The notes: generated by a model from the letters alone, not told the origin. Positions 6,204 through 14,435 are shown, numbered from the stretch's first letter. The stretch: DNA of 15,114 nt from Fidelibacterota bacterium UBA2980 (GCA_002348725.1 DEAO01000006.1:8710-23823), one strand, 5' to 3'. Numbers and translations are program-made.

Positions 6204-6945
6204 TATTTTCCATTTCTAATTTATCAGATTTTTTTGAATAATTTTGAAAAAAAGATAAGGGATTAATTGGCTTACCATCCTTCCATATTTCAAAATGTAA
6301 ATGTGGCCCCGAAGACTTTTGTCCTGTATTACCTAATTGTGCAATTATAGTACCTGCATCAATACGTTCATTCCTTTTAACAAAATTCTCTTTATTATGA
6401 TAGTAATGTGAATAATAGCCGTTTTCATGGTCTATTATTATACCATTACCATAATCGCCTGAATAATCGCTGTAGATTACTACTCCATTTGCGATGGAAA
6501 ATATTGATGTTCCTTCTTCATTGACAATATCAACGCCAAAATGTTTACTATCAATATCAAATTCGTCGCTAATAACCCCTTCATTTGGCTTTACACTCGG
6601 AGTATTGTTTGTAACCATAAAACGAACTTTAGCAGGATCTAATTCTTCGCCCTCTTCCAATCCGATAATATTTTCAATATAAGATTTCATCAAACCAATC
6701 TCATCAAGACTATCAGAGAGATCATTGATTATTTCTTTTTGAGCATTGATCTTTCGATTAACAGTATTGATTTCAAGATATTCATTTATAATTGGTACAG
6801 AAAAAATAAATAATAATAATGAAATCAAGCAAACAGTTGTAATAACTGAAAGTCCGGCAATTAAAGAAGATTTGGTAAGCTCTAGCTGCCATGTCTTATT
6901 ATTTAAGACAGAAATAAAAAGAAGTTTATAGTCTTTATGCTTCAT
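6196..6945 (-). CDS. Membrane-anchored M23/LytM-family peptidase
   Basis: This is a likely peptidoglycan endopeptidase with a full M23 active site. The 249-residue protein has a short cytoplasmic N-terminus, one membrane helix (about residues 26-52), a helical, probably coiled-coil segment (57-95), and a C-terminal LytM domain (about 125-232). Zinc ligands are visible as H135 and D139 in KHFGVDI and H217 in PHLHFEIW. H215 and H180 (GYYSHYYH) match the remaining active-site histidines, so it is probably active rather than a degenerate activator. The topology places the enzyme in the periplasm. The ATG overlaps the parB stop as ATGA, and the end overlaps the bactofilin start by 8 bases. Pairing with bactofilin suggests localised wall cutting for cell shape, as in Helicobacter CcmA/Csd1; this part is inference. 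Confidence 0.93.
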   Translation of the reverse strand: MKHKDYKLLFISVLNNKTWQLELTKSSLIAGLSVITTVCLISLLLFIFSVPIINEYLEINTVNRKINAQKEIINDLSDSLDEIGLMKSYIENIIGLEEGEELDPAKVRFMVTNNTPSVKPNEGVISDEFDIDSKHFGVDIVNEEGTSIFSIANGVVIYSDYSGDYGNGIIIDHENGYYSHYYHNKENFVKRNERIDAGTIIAQLGNTGQKSSGPHLHFEIWKDGKPINPLSFFQNYSKKSDKLEMENNE

Positions 6946-7781
6946 TTATCAGATTCCCAAGAAGTCAAAACTCCTAAAGATTCCAAAACTCTATCCCATG
7001 TTTTTGAATCGAAATAAATTTTTAAATATCCTTTTCCGGTTTTTTTGCTCTTCTTGATTGTAACTTTAACGCCAATAACTCTTGATATTTTATTTTGAAT
7101 ATCTTCTAATTGTTTTTGCCATTTACTTTGCTTCGATACACTGGCTTCTACTTTTCTTACAGACATTTTTTCTCTTAATATTCTTTTCCATAATGCAATT
7201 CTACCTTGGGTAGTATTTTTCTGTAAAATTACTCTGGCTTGCCCTTCATTAATTTCTCCAGCTAAAATGCTATCTTGAATTTCAGGCGGCAATTGCAACA
7301 ATCTTAATGTATTAGAGACTGCTGGTCTTGACTTTCCAATTGTTTTTGCAATTTCAGTAATAGAAGTATCTAAATTATCTTTTAAATGCTGATAAGCTTT
7401 TGCTTGTTCGATAGCATTTAAATCTTCTCTTTGAATATTTTCAATTAATGCCATATACATCAAATCTTTATTAGAATCACTTTCAAGTATATAAGCTGGA
7501 ATCCTTTTTCTTTTTAATAATTGATGTGCTCTAAAACGTCTTTCTCCAGCAATAATAATATATTTACTACCTTTATTTTTCACTGTGATAGGTGTTATCA
7601 ATCCTTTTTCTTCAATAGATTGTGCTAACTGTTGAAGAGATTTATCTTCAAAAATCTTTCTTGGTTGATTAGGATTTGGAGAAATTTTACTAATCAATAT
7701 GTCATTTTGTTTTATATCAATTGTAGATTCAGGTGAAATCAATGCATTAATGCCCTGTCCAATTTTTTTATTTTTTGCCAT
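6942..7781 (-). CDS. parB: ParB/Spo0J chromosome partitioning protein
   Basis: ParB is a CTP-dependent DNA clamp that loads at parS sites, spreads, and stimulates ParA. The 279 residues show the usual plan: an N-terminal ParA-contact region (GQGINALI, residues 8-15), the ParB/Srx domain with NQPRKIF (38-44) and the CTP-binding GERRFRA (79-85), the segment ENIQREDLNAIEQA (114-127), a helix-turn-helix for parS (ITEIAKTIGKSRPAVSNTLR, 141-160), and a C-terminal dimer domain (about 225-272). One oddity is GQARVIL at 180-186, where the family normally has GHARAL. The gene overlaps parA by 14 bases and the peptidase by four, and a GGAG motif lies seven bases before its ATG. No parS-like palindrome was found by eye in the window. 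Confidence 0.96.
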   Translation of the reverse strand: MAKNKKIGQGINALISPESTIDIKQNDILISKISPNPNQPRKIFEDKSLQQLAQSIEEKGLITPITVKNKGSKYIIIAGERRFRAHQLLKRKRIPAYILESDSNKDLMYMALIENIQREDLNAIEQAKAYQHLKDNLDTSITEIAKTIGKSRPAVSNTLRLLQLPPEIQDSILAGEINEGQARVILQKNTTQGRIALWKRILREKMSVRKVEASVSKQSKWQKQLEDIQNKISRVIGVKVTIKKSKKTGKGYLKIYFDSKTWDRVLESLGVLTSWESDK

Positions 7782-8532
7782 TTAATATCTCCATTGCTAA
7801 ATCCAAATAATTTTTTGCTCCTGAACAATTAACATCATAAACAATCGCTGGCCTACCATCATCTGGTGCCTCTGCTAGTCTGACATTTCTATTGATTTTA
7901 GTCTTAAATAATTTATTTTTAAAATTCGATTTTAACAAATTTAGAACTTTCCTTGCCAATCTTAATCTATTATTATGCATTGTAATAAGAATACCTAAAA
8001 TTTTTAAATTTTTATTAAAATTTTTCTGAACCAATTTAATAGTATCACTTAAACTTTTTAATCCTTCAACTGCTAAAAATTCACTTTGTATAGGAATTAA
8101 AACATTATTAGATGCAACTAAAGCATTTAACGTTAATAGCCCAAGAGATGGAGGACAATCAATTAATATAAAATCATAATCTTTTTTTACTTTATTAATT
8201 AATCGTAATAATTGCTTCTCACGATTTGGAATAGATACTAACTCGACTTCACACCCAACTAAATTTTGATCTGATTTGATGAAATCAAGAAAATCTAAGT
8301 CAGTATTAGAAATAACTTGTTTTATTGTTTTCTCTTCACTCAATGCATCATATATAGAGTAATCATTACTAATTCCAGAATTTGATAAACCTGTGGTAGC
8401 GTTCGTTTGAGGATCAAAATCTATTAACAAAGTCCTTTTTTCTAATATAGCAAAACTAGCAGCTAGATTAATAGCAGTTGTTGTTTTACCAACTCCACCT
8501 TTTTGATTGATAATCGCAATTACTTTACTCAT
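7768..8532 (-). CDS. parA: ParA/Soj chromosome partitioning ATPase
   Basis: This is a Walker-type ATPase that binds the nucleoid as an ATP dimer and, with ParB, moves or organises origin regions. From the ATG at 8532-8530 it has 254 residues, the normal size for chromosomal ParA. The frame is open 49 codons further upstream, but that part runs through the intergenic region and into the divergent gene and is not ParA-like. The deviant Walker A KGGVGKTT is at 11-18, the A' motif LLIDFDPQTNATTGL at 35-49, and Walker B FILIDCPPSLG at 121-131. The short N-terminus has no DNA-binding domain, as in chromosomal rather than plasmid ParA. It heads the minus-strand block, overlapping parB by 14 bases. 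No Shine-Dalgarno is seen. Confidence 0.97.
   Translation of the reverse strand: MSKVIAIINQKGGVGKTTTAINLAASFAILEKRTLLIDFDPQTNATTGLSNSGISNDYSIYDALSEEKTIKQVISNTDLDFLDFIKSDQNLVGCEVELVSIPNREKQLLRLINKVKKDYDFILIDCPPSLGLLTLNALVASNNVLIPIQSEFLAVEGLKSLSDTIKLVQKNFNKNLKILGILITMHNNRLRLARKVLNLLKSNFKNKLFKTKINRNVRLAEAPDDGRPAIVYDVNCSGAKNYLDLAMEILNGKK
7789..7792 (-). promoter_or_regulatory. Shine-Dalgarno motif for parB
   Basis: GGAG on the minus strand, seven bases before the parB ATG and inside the last codons of parA. It supports the parB start and separate ribosome entry in addition to coupling through the overlap. Confidence 0.6.
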
Positions 8533-8610
8533 CAGAATGAAAAATTTACTTGGTATTAAACCGTAATACAAAGTTTTTAACAAATGAATTGAATTGATTA
8601 ATTTATAACA
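8533..8610. promoter_or_regulatory. Divergent promoter region between parA and the threonine dehydrogenase gene
   Basis: Both neighbouring genes point away from this 78-base AT-rich stretch, so it must carry promoters for both blocks. For parA, TTGTTA (8578-8583, minus strand) and TTTAAT (8555-8560) are spaced by 17 bases and would place the transcript start about 16 bases before the ATG. For the plus strand, the best -10-like strings (TAATTT at 8599-8604, TATAAC at 8604-8609) lie so close to the ATG at 8611 that the message would be leaderless or nearly so; no convincing -35 accompanies them. No operator palindrome stands out. Confidence 0.55.
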
Positions 8611-9606
8611 ATGAAAAAAGCAATACTTGTTACTGGGTCTAATGGTGAAATTGGAAGCCAATTGCTTGCATCTATGCAAGATAATCCTTCTAAAAAGATT
8701 GCTCTTGATATCAATGAATCAACAACAAACTATGATGATACAATATATATAAAAGATAGTATTACTAATGGTGAAAATATTAAAAAATTGTTTAATGAAT
8801 TCAAAATTACCGAAGTATATCATTTTGCTGCTTTGCTGAGTCAAACTGCAATGAAAAATCCTGAGCTTGCAAAAGAAATTAATGAAGAAGGTTCAAAGCT
8901 AATCATTGATGCAGCATTAGAATCAGGAAATACTAATAAAGATTTTGTTAAATTTTTCTTTCCGAGTTCTATTGCAGTATATGGACCAAGAAAATTAATC
9001 AAAGCAAAAGAAACGGATATAATACAACCAACAACTATATACGGAAAAAATAAACTGCTTATAGAACGTTATGGAGCTAAAAAACACGAACAGAGTCGTA
9101 AAAATAATGCAGGAATAGATTTCAGATCAATTAGGTTTCCAGGAATTATTAGTCCATATACAATCCCTAATGGAGGGACAACTGATTTTGCCCCACAAAT
9201 GTTACATGCTGCAGCTGTATTCCTATTGAAGAACGGTGAAAAAGAATATGAATGCAAGATTAGCGCAGATACAAAACTACCATTTATTGGAATAGAGGAA
9301 GCAATCAATTCAATTATCAAAATAATGAACATGAAAGATATTGCTTCACAATTAAGATCATTTAATATTCAAGAAATAAGCCTGACTCCAAACCAAATAA
9401 TTGAGACAATCAAAAAAGAATTTCCAGATTTTAATATAAAATATAATATAGAAGAAAAACTGCAATCTGTTGCAGATACTTGGCCTGATAGTTTAAATTG
9501 TGAAAAAGCAAAAAAAGAATGGGAATTTTCAACCAAATATGATCATAACTCATTTTTTATGGATTATTTAATTCCAAAAATCAAAAAACATTATGAAAGA
9601 AATTAA
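8611..9606 (+). CDS. L-threonine 3-dehydrogenase, NAD-dependent epimerase-type (extended SDR)
   Basis: This enzyme oxidises L-threonine to 2-amino-3-ketobutyrate with NAD+. The 331-residue protein is an extended short-chain dehydrogenase. The Rossmann glycine motif is GSNGEIG (residues 9-15), HFAALLS is at 71-77, and the catalytic set is Ser at 119/120 in FFPSSIAVYG with Y144 and K148 in TIYGKNK. A C-terminal WPDSLNCEKAKKEWEF (291-306) closely follows the pattern of SDR-type threonine dehydrogenases, not the zinc-dependent E. coli Tdh type. The 14-base overlap with the ketobutyrate ligase gene strongly supports this substrate over a sugar-nucleotide epimerase. No Shine-Dalgarno precedes the ATG. 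Slight uncertainty remains because this fold covers many substrates. Confidence 0.9.
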   Translation: MKKAILVTGSNGEIGSQLLASMQDNPSKKIALDINESTTNYDDTIYIKDSITNGENIKKLFNEFKITEVYHFAALLSQTAMKNPELAKEINEEGSKLIIDAALESGNTNKDFVKFFFPSSIAVYGPRKLIKAKETDIIQPTTIYGKNKLLIERYGAKKHEQSRKNNAGIDFRSIRFPGIISPYTIPNGGTTDFAPQMLHAAAVFLLKNGEKEYECKISADTKLPFIGIEEAINSIIKIMNMKDIASQLRSFNIQEISLTPNQIIETIKKEFPDFNIKYNIEEKLQSVADTWPDSLNCEKAKKEWEFSTKYDHNSFFMDYLIPKIKKHYERN

Positions 9607-10771
9607 AAATATTCTCCAAAGTCAGATGGATGATATTAAATCAGCCGGAACATTTAAAAATGAAAGAATTATTGAGACTCCACAAGAAACACAAATTAAT
9701 GTATTAGGTAAATCAGTAATTAATTTTTGTGCTAATAATTATTTAGGATTATCAAATAATGATATTGTTAAAAAAGCTGCAATCGATGCAATTGAAGAGT
9801 GGGGATTTGGATTAAGTTCGGTTCGTTTTATCTGTGGTACACAAGCAATTCATAAAGATTTAGAAAAAATAGTAAGTGAATTCCATCGCATGGAAGACAC
9901 TATTCTTTATTCTTCATGTTTTGATGCCAATGGAGGATTATTTGAAACAATCTTATCAGAAAAAGATGCGGTTTTTTCAGATAAACTCAATCATGCATCT
10001 ATTATTGATGGAATCAGGCTATGCAAAGCTGAAAAAAATCGTTATAACCATGCTGATATGAATCATTTAGAAGAACTTCTTAAAAAATCAAATAGTAATA
10101 TAAAATTAATTGCAACAGATGGAGTATTTAGCATGGATGGTATTGTTGCTCCATTAAAAGATATAGTGTTTTTGGCAAAAAAATATGATGCATTAATTAT
10201 GGTGGATGATTGTCATGCAACAGGTTTTCTTGGTAATGAAGGTCGTGGGAGTGCAGAATATCATGGAGTACTTGATGATATTGATATTATCACTTCTACT
10301 TTCGGAAAAGCTTTAGGAGGTGCATCAGGTGGATTTATAAGCTCTTCAAGTGAAATAGTTGAAACACTACGACAAAAATCAAGGCCATATTTATTTTCAA
10401 ACAGTTTAGCACCACCATTAGTAGCAGCTTGTATTAAAGTTTTTGAGATTATAACTAAAGATTATAGCTATAAAAAGAAATTGGAAGAGAATACTGCATA
10501 TTTTAGAAATGGAATTAAAAGTATAGGGCTAGATATCAAAGGAAAGGATCATCCAATCGTTCCAATAATGATCTATGATGCTAAGAAAGCGGTGGAAATG
10601 TCAGAAAAACTTCTAGAAAAAGAAATTTATGTCATTGCGTTTTCGTTTCCTGTTGTGCCAAAAGATGAAGCTCGTATACGAGTACAAATTTCAGCATCAC
10701 ATAGTAAAAAACAAATTGATAATGCAATTAATGCTTTTGGAGAAGTAGCAAAAGAATTAAAGATAATTTAA
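9593..10771 (+). CDS. kbl: Glycine C-acetyltransferase (2-amino-3-ketobutyrate CoA ligase)
   Basis: This PLP enzyme of the alpha-oxoamine synthase family cleaves 2-amino-3-ketobutyrate with CoA into glycine and acetyl-CoA. The 392-residue length fits. The PLP lysine is K239 in STFGKALGG; H134 in SDKLNHASIIDGIRL stacks on the cofactor; VDDCHATG (204-211) supplies the aspartate for the pyridine nitrogen; and RIRVQISA (361-368) near the C-terminus is the substrate-carboxylate region. The N-terminal NFCANNYLGLSN (44-55) is typical. Paralogues (BioF, HemA, serine palmitoyltransferase) share the fold, but the 14-base overlap with an SDR threonine dehydrogenase favours KBL. Together the pair breaks down threonine or supplies glycine. 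No Shine-Dalgarno is visible, so coupling through the overlap is likely. Confidence 0.93.
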   Translation: MKEIKNILQSQMDDIKSAGTFKNERIIETPQETQINVLGKSVINFCANNYLGLSNNDIVKKAAIDAIEEWGFGLSSVRFICGTQAIHKDLEKIVSEFHRMEDTILYSSCFDANGGLFETILSEKDAVFSDKLNHASIIDGIRLCKAEKNRYNHADMNHLEELLKKSNSNIKLIATDGVFSMDGIVAPLKDIVFLAKKYDALIMVDDCHATGFLGNEGRGSAEYHGVLDDIDIITSTFGKALGGASGGFISSSSEIVETLRQKSRPYLFSNSLAPPLVAACIKVFEIITKDYSYKKKLEENTAYFRNGIKSIGLDIKGKDHPIVPIMIYDAKKAVEMSEKLLEKEIYVIAFSFPVVPKDEARIRVQISASHSKKQIDNAINAFGEVAKELKII

Positions 10772-10790
10772 AAAAATAGTGCAAAAATAT

Positions 10791-10820
10791 TTGAAAGTGG
10801 TAAATTCTTCCACTTAACAT
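10791..10820 (+). promoter_or_regulatory. Candidate secD promoter with inverted repeat in the spacer
   Basis: TTGAAA (10791-10796) and TAACAT (10815-10820) are separated by 18 bases and would start a transcript a few bases before the secD ATG at 10830. The spacer holds AAGTGG (10795-10800) and CCACTT (10810-10815) as a perfect 6-base inverted repeat with a nine-base loop, which overlaps both hexamers. It could be an operator or a weak hairpin. No U-run follows, so it is not a convincing terminator for kbl. Confidence 0.35.
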
Positions 10821-10829
10821 TAAGTAGCA

Positions 10830-12626
10830 ATGAATAACGGATTAAGAACAAGACTATTATTGATTTTATTTATTTTTGGCTTGGGAGTTTATTCTCTCTT
10901 TCCAACGATGAGGTATCAATTTCTTAGTGATGAAAAAAAATCACTTTTATCAAAAAATGAAGTTGAATACTTAGAAGAAAATACAATCAAACAAGGATTA
11001 GACCTCAAAGGAGGTATATATATTGTATTAGAAGTTGATTTACCCCAACTGATCAATAATCTTGCATCTAACAAAGATAAAAAATTTGAAATTTTTCTGG
11101 ATGATTTAAGCAATCAATATTCAAATAATACTGGTGATTTCTTCACTTTATTTGAAAAAAATGCTATTGATAAAGATTTAAAATTGCCTCGATATTTTAT
11201 CAACTATGGAAAAACAAAAGATCAAATTACTGAGCAATTAAAATTAGAAGCTGATGATGCAATCAATAGAATTATTGAGATTATTCAAAATCGCGTAGAT
11301 CAATTTGGAGTATCTGAACCAACTATTCAGAAACAAGGAAGTGATAGAGTAATTGTTGAATTAGCTGGAATTCAAGATTCAGAACGTGCACGAAGCTTGT
11401 TGCAGAGTACAGCATTATTAGAATTGATGATTGTAAAAAATGTAGAGAGCACAAATACAATTATCAGACAAATAGATAACCTTGCAAATACATCTAACAG
11501 CATTGAAGATAAGAAAACAGATGTTGAAAATCTATTTAGCACTGATGAGGGCGCAAATGATCTACAATTTTCTTCACTACTAATTGGTGTAGGAAATGAT
11601 ATTGGTATAGAAAAAAATAACTTAGATAAGTTAAATGCTATTTTAGAACAAGAAAGTATAAAACAACTACTTGACGCAACTAATGGTCAGTTTTTATTGA
11701 GCAATTCTGCTAAAACCTTTATTAATGATTTTGGTGATGAAGAAGAAATATATATTGTATATCATTTAAATAAAAATGCTGAATTAACAGGTGGTGTTAT
11801 TGAAAATGCTCAAGTAAGAATCGCACAATCAGGAGTGACAGCTGGACAACCTATTGTACAAATGGAAATGAGTAGCGCTGGATCAAGAGAATGGGCAAGA
11901 ATTACAGGAGCAAATATTCAAAAAAGAATTGCTATTGTATTAGATAAAAAAGTACATATGGCTCCTGTCATTAATAGTCAAATATTTGGTGGAGCAACTG
12001 TTATTGAAGGATTGGACTCTGTGAATGAAGCTGAGGATATTGCTATAGTTTTAAGAGCTGGAGCACTTCCGGTCCCTGTGACCATAGTTGAAGAAAGAAC
12101 TGTTGGAGCATCTTTAGGCGCAGATTCAGTAAACCAAGGTACATATTCTATGATTATTGGATTATTGTTAGTGATATTGTTTATTGTTCTCTACTACCGT
12201 ATGTCAGGCTTTATTGCAAGTTTCTCAGTTATATGGACCTTGATATTACTTCTAGGTGTTCTTGCTCTTCTTCAAGCAACATTAACTTTACCAGGAATTG
12301 CTGGATTAATTTTAACCGTTGGCATGTCTGTAGATGCAAATGTTATTATTTTTGAAAGAATCAAAGAAGAATTGAGAAAAGGTAAAGCAATTAGATCTGC
12401 AATTGATGCGGGATATCAAAGAGCTATCACCACTATCGTAGATGCTAACTTAACTACAGGTATTGCAGCAGCAGTATTGTATCAATATGGAAGCGGTCCT
12501 ATTAAAGGATTTGCAACAGTGCTATTCTGGGGTATTATTGTAAGTATGTTTACCGCAATTATTGTAACAAGATTTGTATTTGACTTTATTACATCAAGAA
12601 GAAACATAGAAAAATTGAGTATTTAG
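10830..12626 (+). CDS. secD: Protein translocase subunit SecD
   Basis: SecD works with SecF and SecYEG, using the proton gradient to help pull secreted proteins out on the periplasmic side. The 598-residue protein is full length and separate from SecF. It shows a first membrane helix (about residues 8-25), the motif GLDLKGG (56-62) at the start of the large periplasmic P1 region, a second periplasmic part to about 410, the motif VEERTVGASLG (420-430), and five C-terminal membrane helices (about 438-588). Helix 4 carries GMSVDANVIIFERIKEEL (498-515), where D502 matches the aspartate needed for proton-driven activity. It is the only gene here with a TAG stop, one base before secF. No yajC is next to it; kbl lies upstream. 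Confidence 0.97.
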   Translation: MNNGLRTRLLLILFIFGLGVYSLFPTMRYQFLSDEKKSLLSKNEVEYLEENTIKQGLDLKGGIYIVLEVDLPQLINNLASNKDKKFEIFLDDLSNQYSNNTGDFFTLFEKNAIDKDLKLPRYFINYGKTKDQITEQLKLEADDAINRIIEIIQNRVDQFGVSEPTIQKQGSDRVIVELAGIQDSERARSLLQSTALLELMIVKNVESTNTIIRQIDNLANTSNSIEDKKTDVENLFSTDEGANDLQFSSLLIGVGNDIGIEKNNLDKLNAILEQESIKQLLDATNGQFLLSNSAKTFINDFGDEEEIYIVYHLNKNAELTGGVIENAQVRIAQSGVTAGQPIVQMEMSSAGSREWARITGANIQKRIAIVLDKKVHMAPVINSQIFGGATVIEGLDSVNEAEDIAIVLRAGALPVPVTIVEERTVGASLGADSVNQGTYSMIIGLLLVILFIVLYYRMSGFIASFSVIWTLILLLGVLALLQATLTLPGIAGLILTVGMSVDANVIIFERIKEELRKGKAIRSAIDAGYQRAITTIVDANLTTGIAAAVLYQYGSGPIKGFATVLFWGIIVSMFTAIIVTRFVFDFITSRRNIEKLSI

Positions 12627-12627
12627 C

Positions 12628-13548
12628 ATGGATTTTTTAAGTAATACAAAAATTAATTTTATGGCTTTGAAAAAAGCTGGCTTTACACTTTCCAGTGCAT
12701 TAGCTATCGGATCAATTCTAATGCTCATGCTTGGCATTAACTTAGGAATTGATTTTAAAGGTGGAACTATGGTTGGCTTAAGTTTCTCTGAAGATGTCAC
12801 AATTCAAGAAGTGAGATCATCTCTTGAAAATATCACTATTGATGGCAATGAATTTGATTTAAGTGGTGAAGAAGTAAAATATTTTGGTAGCAATAGCGAT
12901 GTAATGATAAAAATCAAATCATTTGAGAATGAACCAAAGAACTTTGGCCAAGGAGTAATAAATAATATTTATGAAATAATGAAAAATAAAGCACCAGAAG
13001 ATAAAAACGAATTTGTTTTATCTCTTGGCACAGTCAGTCCTAAAGTTGGTACTGAATTAAGTGGTAAAGCTCTGTGGTCAATTGTCTCTGCTCTTGTTCT
13101 TATTTTATTTTATATATCAATTCGTTTTGAATTCAGATTTGCAATTGGAGCTATCCTTGCTCTTGTTCATGATATTCTCATTACGCTAGGTATTTTTTCA
13201 CTTACAGGTTATGAGATAACATTAAGTACTATTGCAGCATTTTTAACAATTGTTGGTTACTCACTAAATGATACAATTGTTATACTTGATAGAATTAGAG
13301 AAAATATGAAGTCTTCAGGCACAGTAATGTTTGAAAACACAATTAATAAGAGCATTAATCAATCTCTTGGAAGAACTCTTATCACTTCTCTGACAACTCT
13401 ACTTGTAATTATTGTCCTGTTGATTTATGGTGGTGAAATTATTAGACCTTTTGCATTTACAATGATGGTTGGTGTAATTATTGGGACATATTCAAGTATA
13501 TATATTGCTAGCGGTTTTCTTGCATCTATATACAAATCATCTAATTAA
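12628..13548 (+). CDS. secF: Protein translocase subunit SecF
   Basis: This is the partner of SecD in the proton-driven Sec accessory complex. The 306-residue product has a first membrane helix (about residues 18-38), GIDFKGGT (40-47), a small periplasmic domain (about 50-140) ending in SPKVG (137-141), and five further helices (about 147-298). The RND-type signature VGYSLNDTIVILDRIREN (209-226) carries D215, matching the conserved SecF aspartate, and ALVHD (178-182) is also in place. It starts one base after the secD stop and its own stop shares one base with the next ATG (TAATG). No Shine-Dalgarno is obvious, so it is probably coupled to secD. Confidence 0.97.
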   Translation: MDFLSNTKINFMALKKAGFTLSSALAIGSILMLMLGINLGIDFKGGTMVGLSFSEDVTIQEVRSSLENITIDGNEFDLSGEEVKYFGSNSDVMIKIKSFENEPKNFGQGVINNIYEIMKNKAPEDKNEFVLSLGTVSPKVGTELSGKALWSIVSALVLILFYISIRFEFRFAIGAILALVHDILITLGIFSLTGYEITLSTIAAFLTIVGYSLNDTIVILDRIRENMKSSGTVMFENTINKSINQSLGRTLITSLTTLLVIIVLLIYGGEIIRPFAFTMMVGVIIGTYSSIYIASGFLASIYKSSN

Positions 13549-14435
13549 TGAACAAAAAGATATTATTCCCTTTCATAGCACTATGTTTAATATGGGGATC
13601 CACATGGTATTTCATTAAAATTTCTTTAGATGCTGGAATGCCTCCATTGTATGGAGTAGGAATACGTTTCTTATTTTCATCAGTCTTCTTTTTTATTATT
13701 CTCTTTTTAAGAAAAGAATCTATTCCTACCAATAGAGATGCAATTAAAGTTTATACTTCTTTTGCTCTATTAAATTTTTGTTTTTCATATGGAATTACTT
13801 ATTGGGCTACGCAATATGTTTATTCAAGTATATCTGCTATTCTTTGGGGTTTATTCCCTGCTGCAACAAGCTTGTTTGCACACTTTATGATTCCCAATGA
13901 TCCAAATGAACGATTAAATCGAAATAAATTGTTAGCATTGGGTATAGGATTTGTTGGTCTCACTGTTGTTTCATTGGGAGATTCAAATATTGCTAATGTT
14001 GAATCATCAAAATCGTCTATTGCTATTTTAGCACTGATATTTGCTATTATCATTGCTGCATATCCAAGTGTTTTATATAAAAAACACAATGAAAAAGTTA
14101 ATCATTATCAAATGAATGCCGTGTGTCAGTTAATTACAGGTATAGTGATGCTATCTATATCTTCTTTTGTAGAAAATCCGCAACAAATAGTATGGACAAC
14201 TGAGCTAATTAACGCAACATTATACCTAATCATTATGGGAGGAGTAGTGTCTTGGGGGATATATTTTTGGCTATATCAACACTTGACTGTAACCCAAGTG
14301 ACCTATGTTGCTATATTTCCACCAATTGTAGCAATTATTACTGGGTGGATCTTTCTCAATGAAGCATTAACAGTAAAAGAAATAATAGGGACAATCCTTA
14401 TTCTAAGTGGTTCAGTCCTTATATATAAGAAGTAA
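13548..14435 (+). CDS. EamA/DMT-superfamily transporter (RhaT/YdcZ-like permease)
   Basis: This 295-residue inner-membrane protein has about ten hydrophobic helices arranged as two EamA repeats (roughly residues 5-146 and 156-293). The N-terminal CLIWGSTWYFIK (13-24) and the C-terminal PPIVAIITGWIFLNEAL (258-274) are the usual family markers, the second with the conserved acidic residue (E272) after the ninth helix. Family members export or import small metabolites such as amino acids, nucleosides or cofactors; the substrate cannot be read from the sequence. Export of threonine or another amino acid would fit the threonine genes upstream, but that is speculation. The ATG overlaps the secF stop by one base, so it is translated as part of the sec transcript. 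Confidence 0.9.
   Translation: MNKKILFPFIALCLIWGSTWYFIKISLDAGMPPLYGVGIRFLFSSVFFFIILFLRKESIPTNRDAIKVYTSFALLNFCFSYGITYWATQYVYSSISAILWGLFPAATSLFAHFMIPNDPNERLNRNKLLALGIGFVGLTVVSLGDSNIANVESSKSSIAILALIFAIIIAAYPSVLYKKHNEKVNHYQMNAVCQLITGIVMLSISSFVENPQQIVWTTELINATLYLIIMGGVVSWGIYFWLYQHLTVTQVTYVAIFPPIVAIITGWIFLNEALTVKEIIGTILILSGSVLIYKK

Noticed and set aside
8533..8610. Origin of replication near parAB.
   Set aside because: No DnaA box (TTATCCACA type), no AT-rich repeat array and no dnaA, dnaN, rpmH or gid genes are in view. parAB next to atp genes does not require an origin here.
8533..8679. Upstream extension of ParA by 49 codons to an ATG at 8679.
   Set aside because: The extension would run through the divergent promoter region and into the threonine dehydrogenase gene, and it lacks ParA similarity. 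The normal N-terminus starts at 8532.
13548..14435. EamA transporter as a horizontally acquired gene or efflux resistance determinant.
   Set aside because: Its base composition looks like its neighbours, it is fused into the secDF unit by a one-base overlap, and no mobile-element sequence is nearby.
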